In this document: one piece after another, positions 53,843 to 61,445 of the stretch | Position numbering within the stretch: the first letter of the stretch is position 1 | How the letters are laid out: each line of letters opens with the position of its first letter | NCBI GenBank assembly: GCA_017548275.1 | Contig: JAFZAH010000004.1 | Coordinates: 1 to 64,000, forward strand | Length of the DNA stretch: 64,000 nucleotides | Direction of reading: 5' to 3' | Source of the DNA: Prevotella sp. | GTDB lineage: Bacteria; Bacteroidota; Bacteroidia; Bacteroidales; Bacteroidaceae | Notes under the pieces: model-generated | The model's input: the letters and a program-made list of their open reading frames with translations, nothing else | What the model was told of the DNA's origin: nothing | The model's database searches: none | Made by a program: the position numbers and the translations under genes

Positions 53843-53879
53843 AATGTTCAACGTTCAACGTTCCATGTTCCACGTTCTC
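53843..53879. repeat. GTTCCA/GTTCAA-type repeat overlapping the ispD end
   Basis: Units of TTCAACG and TTCCATG/TTCCACG resemble the 14-bp unit at 59386-59511. The stop codon of ispD and its last five codons lie in this repeat, so the gene end was shaped by the repeat. Confidence 0.5.
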
Positions 53880-54535
53880 AGGTCTTCAGGGTAGGTGATT
53901 TTGATGTTGGTCACCTCGCCGCGGACCACATAAATGGGCGTATCGGGCAGGTAATGATGCACAACGCCGCAATCGTCGGTGGTGATGAACGCCGGGTCGC
54001 GCAGTCCGATGTCGTAGGCACGGTTGATGGTGCCCCGGCGGAACCCTTGTGGGGTCTGCACATTGCGCAGCATGGCGCGAGGGGGTGTCTCCACAATGCA
54101 GTCGTGCTCATCCACACGGATGATGGTGTCGGTAGCAGGTATGGCGACATCCACCGCCTCAAAATGGTCGAGAGCACGGATGCAGTCGCTGATGATGCGA
54201 TGGCTGACCAGTGGTCGTACAGCATCGTGAATCAACAGTCGTACGCTGTCGTCGGTATAGGCGTTAATGGCGGCCAGACTGGAGTGGTAACGCTCCCGAC
54301 CGCCGATGAGAAAGCGGCGTACTTTCTGGTATCCGCCCTCTGTCACAATCCTTTGTGTCTCCTCCAACGAGTCGGCGCGGGTCACGATGGCTATCTCGTC
54401 TATCAGCGGATGACTCTCAAACACGTCTATCGTATGGGCGAGGATGCTCTTCCCCGCCACGCAGAGGAACTGTTTCGGGCATTCGCCGCCGAAGCGTGAC
54501 CCGCTGCCTCCCGCCAATAATACTGCTACGGTCAT
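53855..54535 (-). CDS. ispD: 2-C-methyl-D-erythritol 4-phosphate cytidylyltransferase
   Basis: Third step of the non-mevalonate isoprenoid pathway: CTP plus methylerythritol 4-phosphate gives CDP-methylerythritol. Motifs: LLAGGSGSRFGGECPKQFL (CTP site), HDAVRPLVS, TPQGFRRG and TNIKITYPEDL, closer to IspD than the locus paralogue at 30932-31660. The frame is open from 54598, but the start at 54535 (MTVAVLLAGG) fits all family members and gives a 226-residue protein; the upstream extension is not conserved-looking. The last residues lie in a repeat. Confidence 0.92.
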   Translation of the reverse strand: MTVAVLLAGGSGSRFGGECPKQFLCVAGKSILAHTIDVFESHPLIDEIAIVTRADSLEETQRIVTEGGYQKVRRFLIGGRERYHSSLAAINAYTDDSVRLLIHDAVRPLVSHRIISDCIRALDHFEAVDVAIPATDTIIRVDEHDCIVETPPRAMLRNVQTPQGFRRGTINRAYDIGLRDPAFITTDDCGVVHHYLPDTPIYVVRGEVTNIKITYPEDLRTWNMER

Positions 54536-54647
54536 ACGGTTGAGTGTTTTGTGATGAGTGTTGAAGGCTTTGTGTCCTATCCCGTTTTGTGTACACAAAT
54601 AATGCCCCTCAGTTCCCCATTGGGAGCGCGATTACTTGAGTAACTAC

Positions 54648-54677
54648 ACTCTCCCCAGGGAAGGGTGGGGTGGGGAC
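54648..54677. repeat. G/C-rich hairpin repeat, copy E
   Basis: CTCCCC-AGGGAAGG imperfect stem followed by GTGGGGTGGGG, one base from the stop codon of the TrpB-like gene. Same dispersed hairpin family as copies A to D. Confidence 0.5.
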
Positions 54678-56036
54678 TTAAATCTCCAGTGTCCCTTCGA
54701 GGTTGCTTTGTATCTCCTCGTCGGTGATACGATAGTTGGTCAGGTCACCGCTCAGGTAATTGTCGTATGCAGTCATGTCAATCAGTCCGTGGCCGCTCAG
54801 GTTGAAGAGAATCACTTTCTCCTCGCCCGTCTCAATGCATTTCTTCGCCTCGCGGATGGTGGCTGCGATGGCATGGCAACTCTCCGGCGCGGGGATGATA
54901 CCCTCGGTGCGGGCGAAGAGGATGCCGGCATCGAACGACTCCAATTGAGGAATATCCACACCATGCATCAAGCCGTCTTTAATCAATTGCGACACAATGA
55001 CTCCGGCTCCGTGATAGCGCAGGCCGCCGGCATGGATGTTGGCGGGGCGGAAGTTATGGCCCAGCGTGTACATGGGCAACAGTGGGGTATAGCCGGCCTC
55101 ATCGCCGAAGTCATAGCGGAATTCACCGCGGGTGAGTTTCGGGCAACTATTCGGCTCTGCGGCGATGAATTCAGTGGTCTTGCCGTCGAGGATATTGTGG
55201 CGCATAAAGGGGAACGCGATGCCGCCGAAGTTACTGCCGCCGCCGAAGCAGGCAATCACCATGTCGGGATATTCTCCTGCCATGGCCATCTGCTTCTCTG
55301 CCTCCAGACCGATGATGGTCTGGTGCAATCCCACATGGTTGAGTACCGAACCCAGTGTGTATTTGCAATTGGGGGTGGTGGTGGCCAGTTCTACTGCCTC
55401 GGAGATGGCTGTGCCGAGTGAACCCTGATGGTTGGGGTCGGCGGTGATGATATCCTTGCCGGCACGTGTTGACATCGATGGTGAACCTTCGACCGTGGCG
55501 CCGAAAGTGCGCATGATGCTGCTGCGGTAAGGTTTCTGCCTCATACTGATTTTTACCTGATAAACAGCGGCTTCCAACCCATAAACTTTGGCTGCGTAAC
55601 TCAGAGCAGCACCCCACTGACCGGCACCGGTCTCGGTGGTCACGTTGGTTGTGCCTTCCTGCTTGGCATAGTAGCACTGGGGCAGGGCGGAGTTGATTTT
55701 ATGAGAGCCGAGGGGGTTGACGCTCTCGTTCTTGAAATAGATATGTGCCGGGGTGCCGAGAGCCTCCTCCAAAGCGTAGGCGCGCACCAACGGGGTGGCA
55801 CGGTAGTATTTATATTTTTCCAGCACGTCTTCGGGGATATCAATCCATGCGTGCTCGGTGTCTAATTCTTGTTTGCAGCACTCCAACGGGAAGATGTGAG
55901 CCAGGTCTTCCACCTTCAGCGGCTCGTGGGTGGCGGGGTGGATAGGCGGCATGGGTTTGGTCTTCATGTCGGCCTGGATGTTATACCACTGTGTAGGAAT
56001 CTCACTCTCTTGTAGAATGTACTTTTTTTGTTTCAT
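54678..56036 (-). CDS. TrpB2-type tryptophan synthase beta-like enzyme
   Basis: A 452-residue PLP enzyme of the TrpB2 (TrpB-related) group, longer than the usual TrpB1 (about 400). The PLP lysine is in GSHKINSA (Lys113); further marks are TETGAGQWGAALS, FGGGSNFGG phosphate loop and SGHGLID at the C-terminus. It would make tryptophan from serine and indole; TrpB2 often acts without a tightly bound TrpA. No trpA or other trp gene is in the window, so a salvage role for indole is possible. A TACTTTTG box lies at 56089-56096 upstream. Confidence 0.93.
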   Translation of the reverse strand: MKQKKYILQESEIPTQWYNIQADMKTKPMPPIHPATHEPLKVEDLAHIFPLECCKQELDTEHAWIDIPEDVLEKYKYYRATPLVRAYALEEALGTPAHIYFKNESVNPLGSHKINSALPQCYYAKQEGTTNVTTETGAGQWGAALSYAAKVYGLEAAVYQVKISMRQKPYRSSIMRTFGATVEGSPSMSTRAGKDIITADPNHQGSLGTAISEAVELATTTPNCKYTLGSVLNHVGLHQTIIGLEAEKQMAMAGEYPDMVIACFGGGSNFGGIAFPFMRHNILDGKTTEFIAAEPNSCPKLTRGEFRYDFGDEAGYTPLLPMYTLGHNFRPANIHAGGLRYHGAGVIVSQLIKDGLMHGVDIPQLESFDAGILFARTEGIIPAPESCHAIAATIREAKKCIETGEEKVILFNLSGHGLIDMTAYDNYLSGDLTNYRITDEEIQSNLEGTLEI

Positions 56037-56088
56037 GTTTCTTGGATGATTTTATTGCGTTTTGTAATACTTACATCAATATGAGTTG

Positions 56089-56096
56089 CAAAAGTA
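56089..56096 (-). promoter_or_regulatory. Promoter box of the TrpB2-type gene
   Basis: TACTTTTG on the minus strand, 52 bp upstream of the start codon; the -33 element is only a T-rich block. It could also drive ispD and glf downstream, as no promoter was seen before them. Confidence 0.55.
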
Positions 56097-56128
56097 TGCA
56101 AAAATATCGGAATAAAAAAATTTTGGTG

Positions 56129-56136
56129 TAATTTTG
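56129..56136 (+). promoter_or_regulatory. Promoter box of the symporter gene
   Basis: TAATTTTG on the plus strand, only 8 nt before the ATG, the same spacing as in the rsmI promoter, so the message is nearly leaderless. No clear -33 element. Confidence 0.5.
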
Positions 56137-56144
56137 CACTCATT

Positions 56145-57578
56145 ATGTTGATACTTGTCACAATTCTTGCATATTTTTGCATTTTATTGTTATTGAGCCG
56201 TTTCACGTCACGACGCACAGACAATGACACTTTCTACCGGGGCAACCGCCGTTCGCCGTGGTATCTTGTGGCCTTTGGCATGATTGGGGCCTCTATTTCG
56301 GGTGTCACGTTCATCAGTGTGCCGGGGTGGGTCATGGGTACTGGAATGACCTATATGCAGACTTGTATCGGCTTTATTTTCGGCTATCTCGCGGTGGCGT
56401 TCATCCTGCTGCCGGTATATTATAAGTTCAAACTGACCACGATCTATTCGTATCTCAAAGACCGTCTGGGGCAACGCTCTTACCGCACGGGTGCCTCATT
56501 CTTCCTCTTGTCAAAGATGACGGGTGCGGCGGCGCGATTCTATGTGGTTTGCATGATTATGCAACGTTTTGTGCTCGACGGCCTCGGTGTGCCTTTCCCG
56601 TTCACGGTTGTGGTCATGGTGCTGCTCATCTGGCTCTATACGCGTCGCAGCGGCATCCGCACGCTCGTATGGACCGACACCCTACAGACGCTTTGCATGT
56701 TTGCCGCGCTCATCCTGATTATCATACAAGTGGCCGATGCCCTCGATATGAGTATCGGTGATGCGGTACGTGCTGTCGCTGCTGATGAGCACAGCCGTAT
56801 GTTTGTGTTCGATGATTGGGTGTCGAAACAAAATTTCTGGAAACAGTTCTTCAGTGGTGTATTCATTGTCATCGTGATGACAGGGCTTGATCAGGACATG
56901 ATGCAGAAGAACTTGACCTGCCGCTCTTTGCGTGATGCGCAGAAGGATATGTGCTCGTATGGCCTGGCCTTCGTGCCGGCCAATCTGCTGTTTCTCGGAC
57001 TCGGTGTGTTGTTGGTGATTCTCGCACAACGGCAAGGCATCGCGCTTCCGGAGGCGGGCGATGACCTCCTTCCGATGTTTGCTGCCACAGGGCAGTTGGG
57101 GAAGTCGGTTGTCGTGCTCTTTACCCTGGGCATCGTGGCTGCGGCATTCTCATCGGCCGATTCCGCCCTTACGTCGCTTACCACGTCGTACTGCGTGGAT
57201 ATACAGCAAAAACCCGACGACGAAGGTCTTCGCCGCCGGGCACATCTCTGGATGTCGGTCGTCTTTGTGTTGTTTGTGTTGCTCTTCCGCTTGGTTAATT
57301 CGTCTAGCATCATCGATGCCATCTATGTCATGTGTGGCTATACATACGGACCGCTGCTCGGAATGTTCGCTTATTCGCTGCTCACCCGCCGCACTGTCAA
57401 CGACCGTATCGTGCCTTACATCGCAGTGGCTTCGCCCTTGCTCTGCTTCGCAATTGACACCCTTACGGCCTCCCTTACTGGCTACCGCTTCGGCTATGAG
57501 TTGCTGATGCTCAACGGCTTACTTACCTTCGCAGGTTTGTGGTTGAGCGGGATGAAGAATCAACAACAATTAAAATAG
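56145..57578 (+). CDS. Sodium:solute symporter
   Basis: A 477-residue integral membrane protein of the SSS family with about thirteen hydrophobic segments. Landmarks are RRTDNDTFYRGNRRSPWYLVAFGMIGASISGVTFISVPG (sodium-site region), MTGLDQDMMQKNLTCRSL and AFSSADSALTSLTTSY. Substrates in this family range from sugars to amino acids and sialic acid; this one cannot be assigned. It is divergent from the TrpB2-type gene. Confidence 0.92.
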   Translation: MLILVTILAYFCILLLLSRFTSRRTDNDTFYRGNRRSPWYLVAFGMIGASISGVTFISVPGWVMGTGMTYMQTCIGFIFGYLAVAFILLPVYYKFKLTTIYSYLKDRLGQRSYRTGASFFLLSKMTGAAARFYVVCMIMQRFVLDGLGVPFPFTVVVMVLLIWLYTRRSGIRTLVWTDTLQTLCMFAALILIIIQVADALDMSIGDAVRAVAADEHSRMFVFDDWVSKQNFWKQFFSGVFIVIVMTGLDQDMMQKNLTCRSLRDAQKDMCSYGLAFVPANLLFLGLGVLLVILAQRQGIALPEAGDDLLPMFAATGQLGKSVVVLFTLGIVAAAFSSADSALTSLTTSYCVDIQQKPDDEGLRRRAHLWMSVVFVLFVLLFRLVNSSSIIDAIYVMCGYTYGPLLGMFAYSLLTRRTVNDRIVPYIAVASPLLCFAIDTLTASLTGYRFGYELLMLNGLLTFAGLWLSGMKNQQQLK

Positions 57579-57802
57579 TCGTAACCTTCTTCATTGATTT
57601 CCTCCAGAGATTGCTCTTCTCTTTTTGTAAAGAATAACAATTTGAAAAGGATTATCGGGCCACATAAGAGAAGGAATGTCAAACTTAAAAAGTTTTCACC
57701 ACTCTTTGAGCCCTTGGGAAACAAAAAGCGACCCAAAAGCGCAAATGGCGTTATCAACGCGATGATGATGTAATCAAACATATTGCCTATTTTCTCTCTC
57801 AT
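57560..57802 (-). CDS. Small two-helix membrane protein
   Basis: An 80-residue protein with two hydrophobic helices (about 9-27 and 40-58) and an acidic C-terminus. It overlaps the symporter 3' end by 19 bp on the opposite strand. No family is recognised. It is probably real because the frame is clean, begins with a typical start, and has membrane-protein composition; it lies next to rpoD on the same strand. Confidence 0.6.
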   Translation of the reverse strand: MREKIGNMFDYIIIALITPFALLGRFLFPKGSKSGENFLSLTFLLLCGPIILFKLLFFTKREEQSLEEINEEGYDYFNCC

Positions 57803-57935
57803 TTTATGATGATTTTAATGTGATACTCTAATTCCTTGCAAAACTCATTGGACTGTTCTACGGCATTTGTTTGAGGCGGGTCAAGACGCTCAGGGCAGGG
57901 CTATGATAAAGCCGGTATCATGCTCTCGTCCGGCC

Positions 57936-58799
57936 TTAATTCAAGTACTTCCTCAAGACCTCGGTGCCGTATGCGCGGCGAATCTTGCCGAGGCTGTTTT
58001 CCTTGATCTGTCGTACCCTTTCGCGAGTGAGACCCAATTGGCTGCCGATTTCCTCGTAACTCTTTTCTTTTCCGTTGATACCGAAGCAATCGCAAAGAAT
58101 GATAATCTCACGTTCGTTCAACACGCTCTTCAGTATGTTGTTCAAATCGGTGCGCAATGACTCGATTTCGAGTTGCTGGTCTGTCTTGTCTTCACCTGCC
58201 ATGACATCTCCGATAGTCATGTCGTCATCGTCCTTCAAAGGCGAGTCGATAGATGTCTGATACATGTCCGACGACATCAGCAACTGTATTTGGTCCTCGT
58301 CCATATTTGTCGCCTCAGCCAATTCAGAATTGGAAGGCTTACGATGCACCTGTTCGAATTTGTTGATTTCTTTCTTAATCTTATGCAGATTGCCAGACTG
58401 GTTCTGTGGCAAACGTACGATACGGCTCTGCTCAGCGATGGCCTGTTGAATCCTTTGACGAATCCACCACACCGCGTATGAAATGAATTTGAACCCGCGC
58501 GTCTCGTCGTATGAATCCGCTGCGCGAATCATGCCGATGTTGCCTTCGTCAATCAGGTCTGTCAGCATCATCCCCTGATTCTGATATTGTTTTGCGACCG
58601 AGACCACGAAGCGAAGGTTAGATGTGATGAGTTTGTTTTTCGCCCGTTCGCCTTCTTCTCCGCCTTTCCTGATTAGTTGTGCCAGCTCTATCTCTTCATC
58701 TATAGAGATAAGCGGCTCATGGTTAATTTCTGACAAATACTTCTCTAAGGCTTCGTTTTTACGGTTAGTAATACTTTGCTGAATCTTTAATTGTCTCAT
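57936..58799 (-). CDS. rpoD: Primary RNA polymerase sigma factor RpoD
   Basis: A 287-residue group 1 sigma factor of the short Bacteroidota type, lacking the long N-terminal acidic region of enteric RpoD. Region 1.2 (YLSEINHEPLIS), region 2 (AKNKLITSNLRFVVSVAKQYQ, GLLDLIDEGNIGMIRA-type, RGFKFISYAVWWIRQ), region 3 and region 4.2 (SYEEIGSQLGLTRERVRQI) are all present. It recognises the TTTG/TAnnTTTG promoters used throughout this window. Its own promoter (58977-59008) matches the same consensus. Confidence 0.97.
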   Translation of the reverse strand: MRQLKIQQSITNRKNEALEKYLSEINHEPLISIDEEIELAQLIRKGGEEGERAKNKLITSNLRFVVSVAKQYQNQGMMLTDLIDEGNIGMIRAADSYDETRGFKFISYAVWWIRQRIQQAIAEQSRIVRLPQNQSGNLHKIKKEINKFEQVHRKPSNSELAEATNMDEDQIQLLMSSDMYQTSIDSPLKDDDDMTIGDVMAGEDKTDQQLEIESLRTDLNNILKSVLNEREIIILCDCFGINGKEKSYEEIGSQLGLTRERVRQIKENSLGKIRRAYGTEVLRKYLN

Positions 58800-59081
58800 C
58801 TGTTGTTTTTTGTTGATTTTTTTTGTTGCTTTTCTTAGACTGATATCAAATAGAATGGTTTAATATAGACAAAAATTAATTTTATTTCAACATATAATGC
58901 TTTTTATTGTTAGTCGTGAATAAATCCGTCATGATCGAAGATTGGCACAATGGTATGTGGCGCCTCCTTCTACATGCAAAGGTATAGTATCATGGAGGCG
59001 ATACCAAACTTTTTCGTCTCTCATGTATGAACCATAGGGCTTATTGTACGAACCATCGATGTTTTCGTGTCGTAGAGGCCA
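58800..59081. other. rpoD upstream region
   Basis: A gene-free region with the rpoD promoter at 58977-59008 and a leader of about 170 nt that is A/T-rich near the start codon. No riboswitch or other structured RNA is recognised. Confidence 0.5.
58977..59008 (-). promoter_or_regulatory. rpoD promoter
   Basis: TTTG (59008-59005), 20 bp, TACCTTTG (58984-58977) on the minus strand, an exact match to the Bacteroidota consensus. Confidence 0.8.
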
Positions 59082-59285
59082 TTAACCGAACAATTTGCCG
59101 AACAACCAGAGGACCGCCATAATGGTCAGGCCAAATATAAATATTCTGACCAACACTTGCAGACATCCCATGCCGACCACAAATGCTCCGCCTAATGCGC
59201 CGGCGCCGCGCTCACCCTCATCTGAACTGGCAAACCCGATGATGGCGCCGATAATGATAGCAATGATTAATACTGTCAACCACAT
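59082..59285 (-). CDS. Small hydrophobic membrane protein
   Basis: A 67-residue protein with two hydrophobic helices (about 3-18 and 30-58) separated by an acidic, glycine-rich stretch (SSDEGERGAGALGG). Highly hydrophobic and glycine-rich; no family is recognised. It is preceded by a run of A/T-rich sequence and followed on the same strand by rpoD. Confidence 0.75.
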   Translation of the reverse strand: MWLTVLIIAIIIGAIIGFASSDEGERGAGALGGAFVVGMGCLQVLVRIFIFGLTIMAVLWLFGKLFG

Positions 59286-59599
59286 GTTTTCAAAATGTGA
59301 ATAAAAAATGAAAATCTATATACAATCGCCCCTCAGTTCCTGTCCTTCTTAGAAGCGCCGATTTCTCAACCTTCAACCTTCCACGTTCCACGTTCAATGT
59401 TCCACGTTCAATGTTCCACGTTCAATGTTCCACGTTCAATGTTCCACGTTCAATGTTCCACGTTCAATGTTCCACGTTCAATGTTCCACGTTCAATGTTC
59501 CACGTTCAATGTTCCACGTTCCACGTCCTAGAATCTCACCCCCGGAGAGGCATCGTGTATGCAGTGCGATACCCCCGGGATGTGAGCAAGTAATCTAAC
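59286..59599. other. Intergenic region with tandem repeat
   Basis: Contains the 14-bp array (59386-59511) and, near 59540-59585, a C/G-rich pair of blocks (CCCCCGGAGAGG and CCCCCGGG) that may pair as a hairpin after the vWA gene. No gene or RNA is recognised. Confidence 0.5.
59386..59511. repeat. 14-bp tandem repeat, nine perfect units
   Basis: Nine perfect copies of TTCCACGTTCAATG (59386 to 59511), flanked by partial copies of TTCCACG on both sides. No spacer sequences lie between units, so it is a minisatellite and not a CRISPR array. Copy number is likely to vary between strains. Confidence 0.95.
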
Positions 59600-60937
59600 C
59601 TATAAATTCATTGTTATTCCTAATACTTTCCAGAAGTCTATGGGCAATGCCACATTCTCCAGTTTAATGCAGTTCTCGAACAGCGGGGCTATCTCTGTGA
59701 CGGAGTGACCTGCTACGCCGCAACCGATGCGTGTGACGAGGAAACGCATTTCGGGATGAGACTCCGCGAAGGCAATGAACCGATTCACGGCTGCCTTTAT
59801 CTCCTCCATTGTTCCCATTGTGGGGATGGCATAACTCTGTCCCTGCAGACCTTCACCCTGACCCATGACCGCGCCGAAACGCTCCACGGCTACACGTGCC
59901 GCACCGCCTGTGTGATTACCTTGGGCATTGCTGCCGAAGACGAAAATCTCGTTCATACCTAACCGGTCTACTCGATACGGTGTCACTCTGTCGCCATAAT
60001 ACTCCTCTGCAAATTTGCGTTTACGGGCCATCTTCTCGTCATGGCTCATTCTGCCACTTCTGCGTTCTTCTCTTTCCATTAAGGCCATTTTCCTATAGTA
60101 TGACATCTTTGAACCACGCTCGCGTTTCCATGTGTTGGCGCTGCCCATAATACTGTGGTCGAACTCCATCACATTGTCGATGTTGAGCAGGTCGGTCACT
60201 TCCTTCACGTTATGAGCCGAACCCATATACGAGAATGACCAGCCCATTTCCTTGTATTTCTCAATCAATAGTCTTACCGAACGGGCATTCCATTCTTTTG
60301 ATGAGTTTTCCAGACCGTCGGTGAGCACTGTCACCAAGGCTGTGGCATTAGGCCGTTTGGCAATGTGCGCTGCCAATCTGGTGATAGAGTCCCCCATGGC
60401 GTCATACAGCGGGGTACAACCGTTGGGGCAGTAATCCTTGAAATCTTTCACCTCTGCAATGGGTGCGCGGTCAATGATGGTGCGCACGTCGGGCCGCATG
60501 TTTCCGCTGTCGAAGGTCACCAATGTCAGGTAATGCTCCTGTGTGTCGGCGTATTGCTTCTGTGCCTCGCGGATGGTGTTGATGGTCTCGTTAATGCCCG
60601 AGAGTGTGGACTCTCGCAAATGCGACATCGAACCGCTCTCATCCACGATAATCAGATTGTAGATTTCTGATTTCTCGAATTTCTCTTCCTTCTTGCCGTC
60701 TTTGTCCTCTCCCGTCGCATTTGTTGCAACGGATTTATCCACGGACTTAGCGGCTTCTTGAGCCTTTCCGTCACCGGTATTGGTCTCTTTTGCGTGGTCG
60801 GCTTCGTCAGTTGTCGGTTGTGATGCCTGATTGCCGTTTACAGTGTTGTTGTCTGTGATGTTTAGGTTCTCATCGGAACGGGTGTTTTCCGTGGAATTAG
60901 AATTGAACAGTCGGTTTACTTTTCTCCAGATACTCAT
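59600..60937 (-). CDS. vWA domain fused to macro-like A1S_2505 domain
   Basis: A 445-residue cytosolic protein in three parts: a low-complexity acidic N-terminus (1-90), a von Willebrand A domain (about 92-290) with a complete MIDAS (DESGSMS at 99-105, NGCTPLYDAM, TDGLENS), and a C-terminal domain (about 325-445) with IFVFGSNAQGNHTGGAA, GQGEGLQGQSYAIPTMG and VTRIGCGVAGHS that matches the A1S_2505 phage-type family, related in fold to macro domains. Macro domains bind ADP-ribose. The promoter at 61121-61152 has two operators. Its fusion to a metal-ion-dependent adhesion domain is unusual; a role in ADP-ribose or NAD biology is inferred from the PARG-like gene nearby. Confidence 0.92.
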   Translation of the reverse strand: MSIWRKVNRLFNSNSTENTRSDENLNITDNNTVNGNQASQPTTDEADHAKETNTGDGKAQEAAKSVDKSVATNATGEDKDGKKEEKFEKSEIYNLIIVDESGSMSHLRESTLSGINETINTIREAQKQYADTQEHYLTLVTFDSGNMRPDVRTIIDRAPIAEVKDFKDYCPNGCTPLYDAMGDSITRLAAHIAKRPNATALVTVLTDGLENSSKEWNARSVRLLIEKYKEMGWSFSYMGSAHNVKEVTDLLNIDNVMEFDHSIMGSANTWKRERGSKMSYYRKMALMEREERRSGRMSHDEKMARKRKFAEEYYGDRVTPYRVDRLGMNEIFVFGSNAQGNHTGGAARVAVERFGAVMGQGEGLQGQSYAIPTMGTMEEIKAAVNRFIAFAESHPEMRFLVTRIGCGVAGHSVTEIAPLFENCIKLENVALPIDFWKVLGITMNL

Positions 60938-61102
60938 AGTCGTTTGGGTTTTTGATTCTTTTTTCGTTTATTATGTCACTTTATGTTATTTTTATACCAT
61001 TTCCATTCCCTTCAGTATTGTCCTTTTTCTTTTCTTCATTTAGAGTCTTTTTCTGAATAAAAATGAAGCAGATGCAGCAATTTTATTCTTAAAAATTCTA
61101 CA

Positions 61103-61120
61103 TGTGTAAAATTTACGCAA
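61103..61120. promoter_or_regulatory. Operator 1 (palindrome downstream of the promoter)
   Basis: Palindrome TGTGTAA-AAT-TTACGCA lies directly after the -7 box, over the expected transcription start. It is the inverted near-copy of operator 2 (two differences in the A/T core). Confidence 0.75.
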
Positions 61121-61152
61121 CAAAAGTAGTGTGAATTTTCTGTTCTTGCAAA
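61121..61152 (-). promoter_or_regulatory. Promoter of the vWA-macro-like gene
   Basis: Minus-strand TTTG (61152-61149), 20 bp, TACTTTTG (61128-61121). It lies between the two operators and gives a leader of about 175 nt to the start at 60937. Confidence 0.75.
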
Positions 61153-61157
61153 TTTTC

Positions 61158-61176
61158 TTGCGTAAAAATTACACAA
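61158..61176. promoter_or_regulatory. Operator 2 (palindrome upstream of the promoter)
   Basis: Palindrome TTGCGTAA-AAA-TTACACAA, centre 56 bp from the centre of operator 1, about 5.3 helical turns, and just upstream of the -33 box. Two sites on either side of the promoter are the usual design for repression, possibly with DNA looping. Confidence 0.75.
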
Positions 61177-61370
61177 ATAACAATATTTAACAGGTTTGGC
61201 CGGTTTGATGACCGATTTGGATTAAACGAATCGTCGATTTCATGGTTTTAGTGATTTGTCCTACACTATATATTATGTCATTTTTCAGCAAAAGGTAAAC
61301 ACTTAATCCGATTTATTTAAAATTTGTTGTCACCATGTCATAGGGTAATAGCGGGTGCAAAGATAATACT

Positions 61371-61397
61371 CCACTGTGCAGCCTATTTGCGCAGTGG
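61371..61397 (-). terminator. Hairpin after the DUF5715 gene
   Basis: Stem CCACTGTGC (61371-61379) with GCGCAGTGG (61389-61397), one G-U-type mismatch, 49 bp past the stop codon at 61446. No T run follows, so it is a possible terminator only. Confidence 0.5.
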
Positions 61398-61445
61398 GGA
61401 AATAATTTGTAAAAGGATGATTTTGAGGTGGATTTGTCTGGTTCT

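Larger units (their letters stand above)
60938..61445. other. Regulatory region before the vWA gene
   Basis: A 508-bp gene-free region. It holds the promoter at 61121-61152, two palindromic operators (61103-61120 and 61158-61176), a second minus-strand TATCTTTG box at 61358-61365, and a hairpin at 61371-61397 that may end the DUF5715 gene. No other gene is recognised. Confidence 0.6.

Noticed and set aside
54536-54598. N-terminal extension of ispD
   Set aside because: Twenty-one extra residues not typical of IspD; the family start MTVAVLLAGG lies at 54535.
54636-55421. Plus-strand frame opposite the TrpB2-type gene
   Set aside because: Antisense shadow; the minus-strand protein has the PLP lysine and phosphate loop.
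59386-59511. Possible CRISPR array
   Set aside because: The units are contiguous with no variable spacers and the unit is only 14 bp; it is a minisatellite.
59411-59593. A plus-strand frame encoding repeated MFHVQCSTFNVPRS-like peptides
   Set aside because: It is the translation of the 14-bp DNA repeat in one frame and has no independent coding signal.
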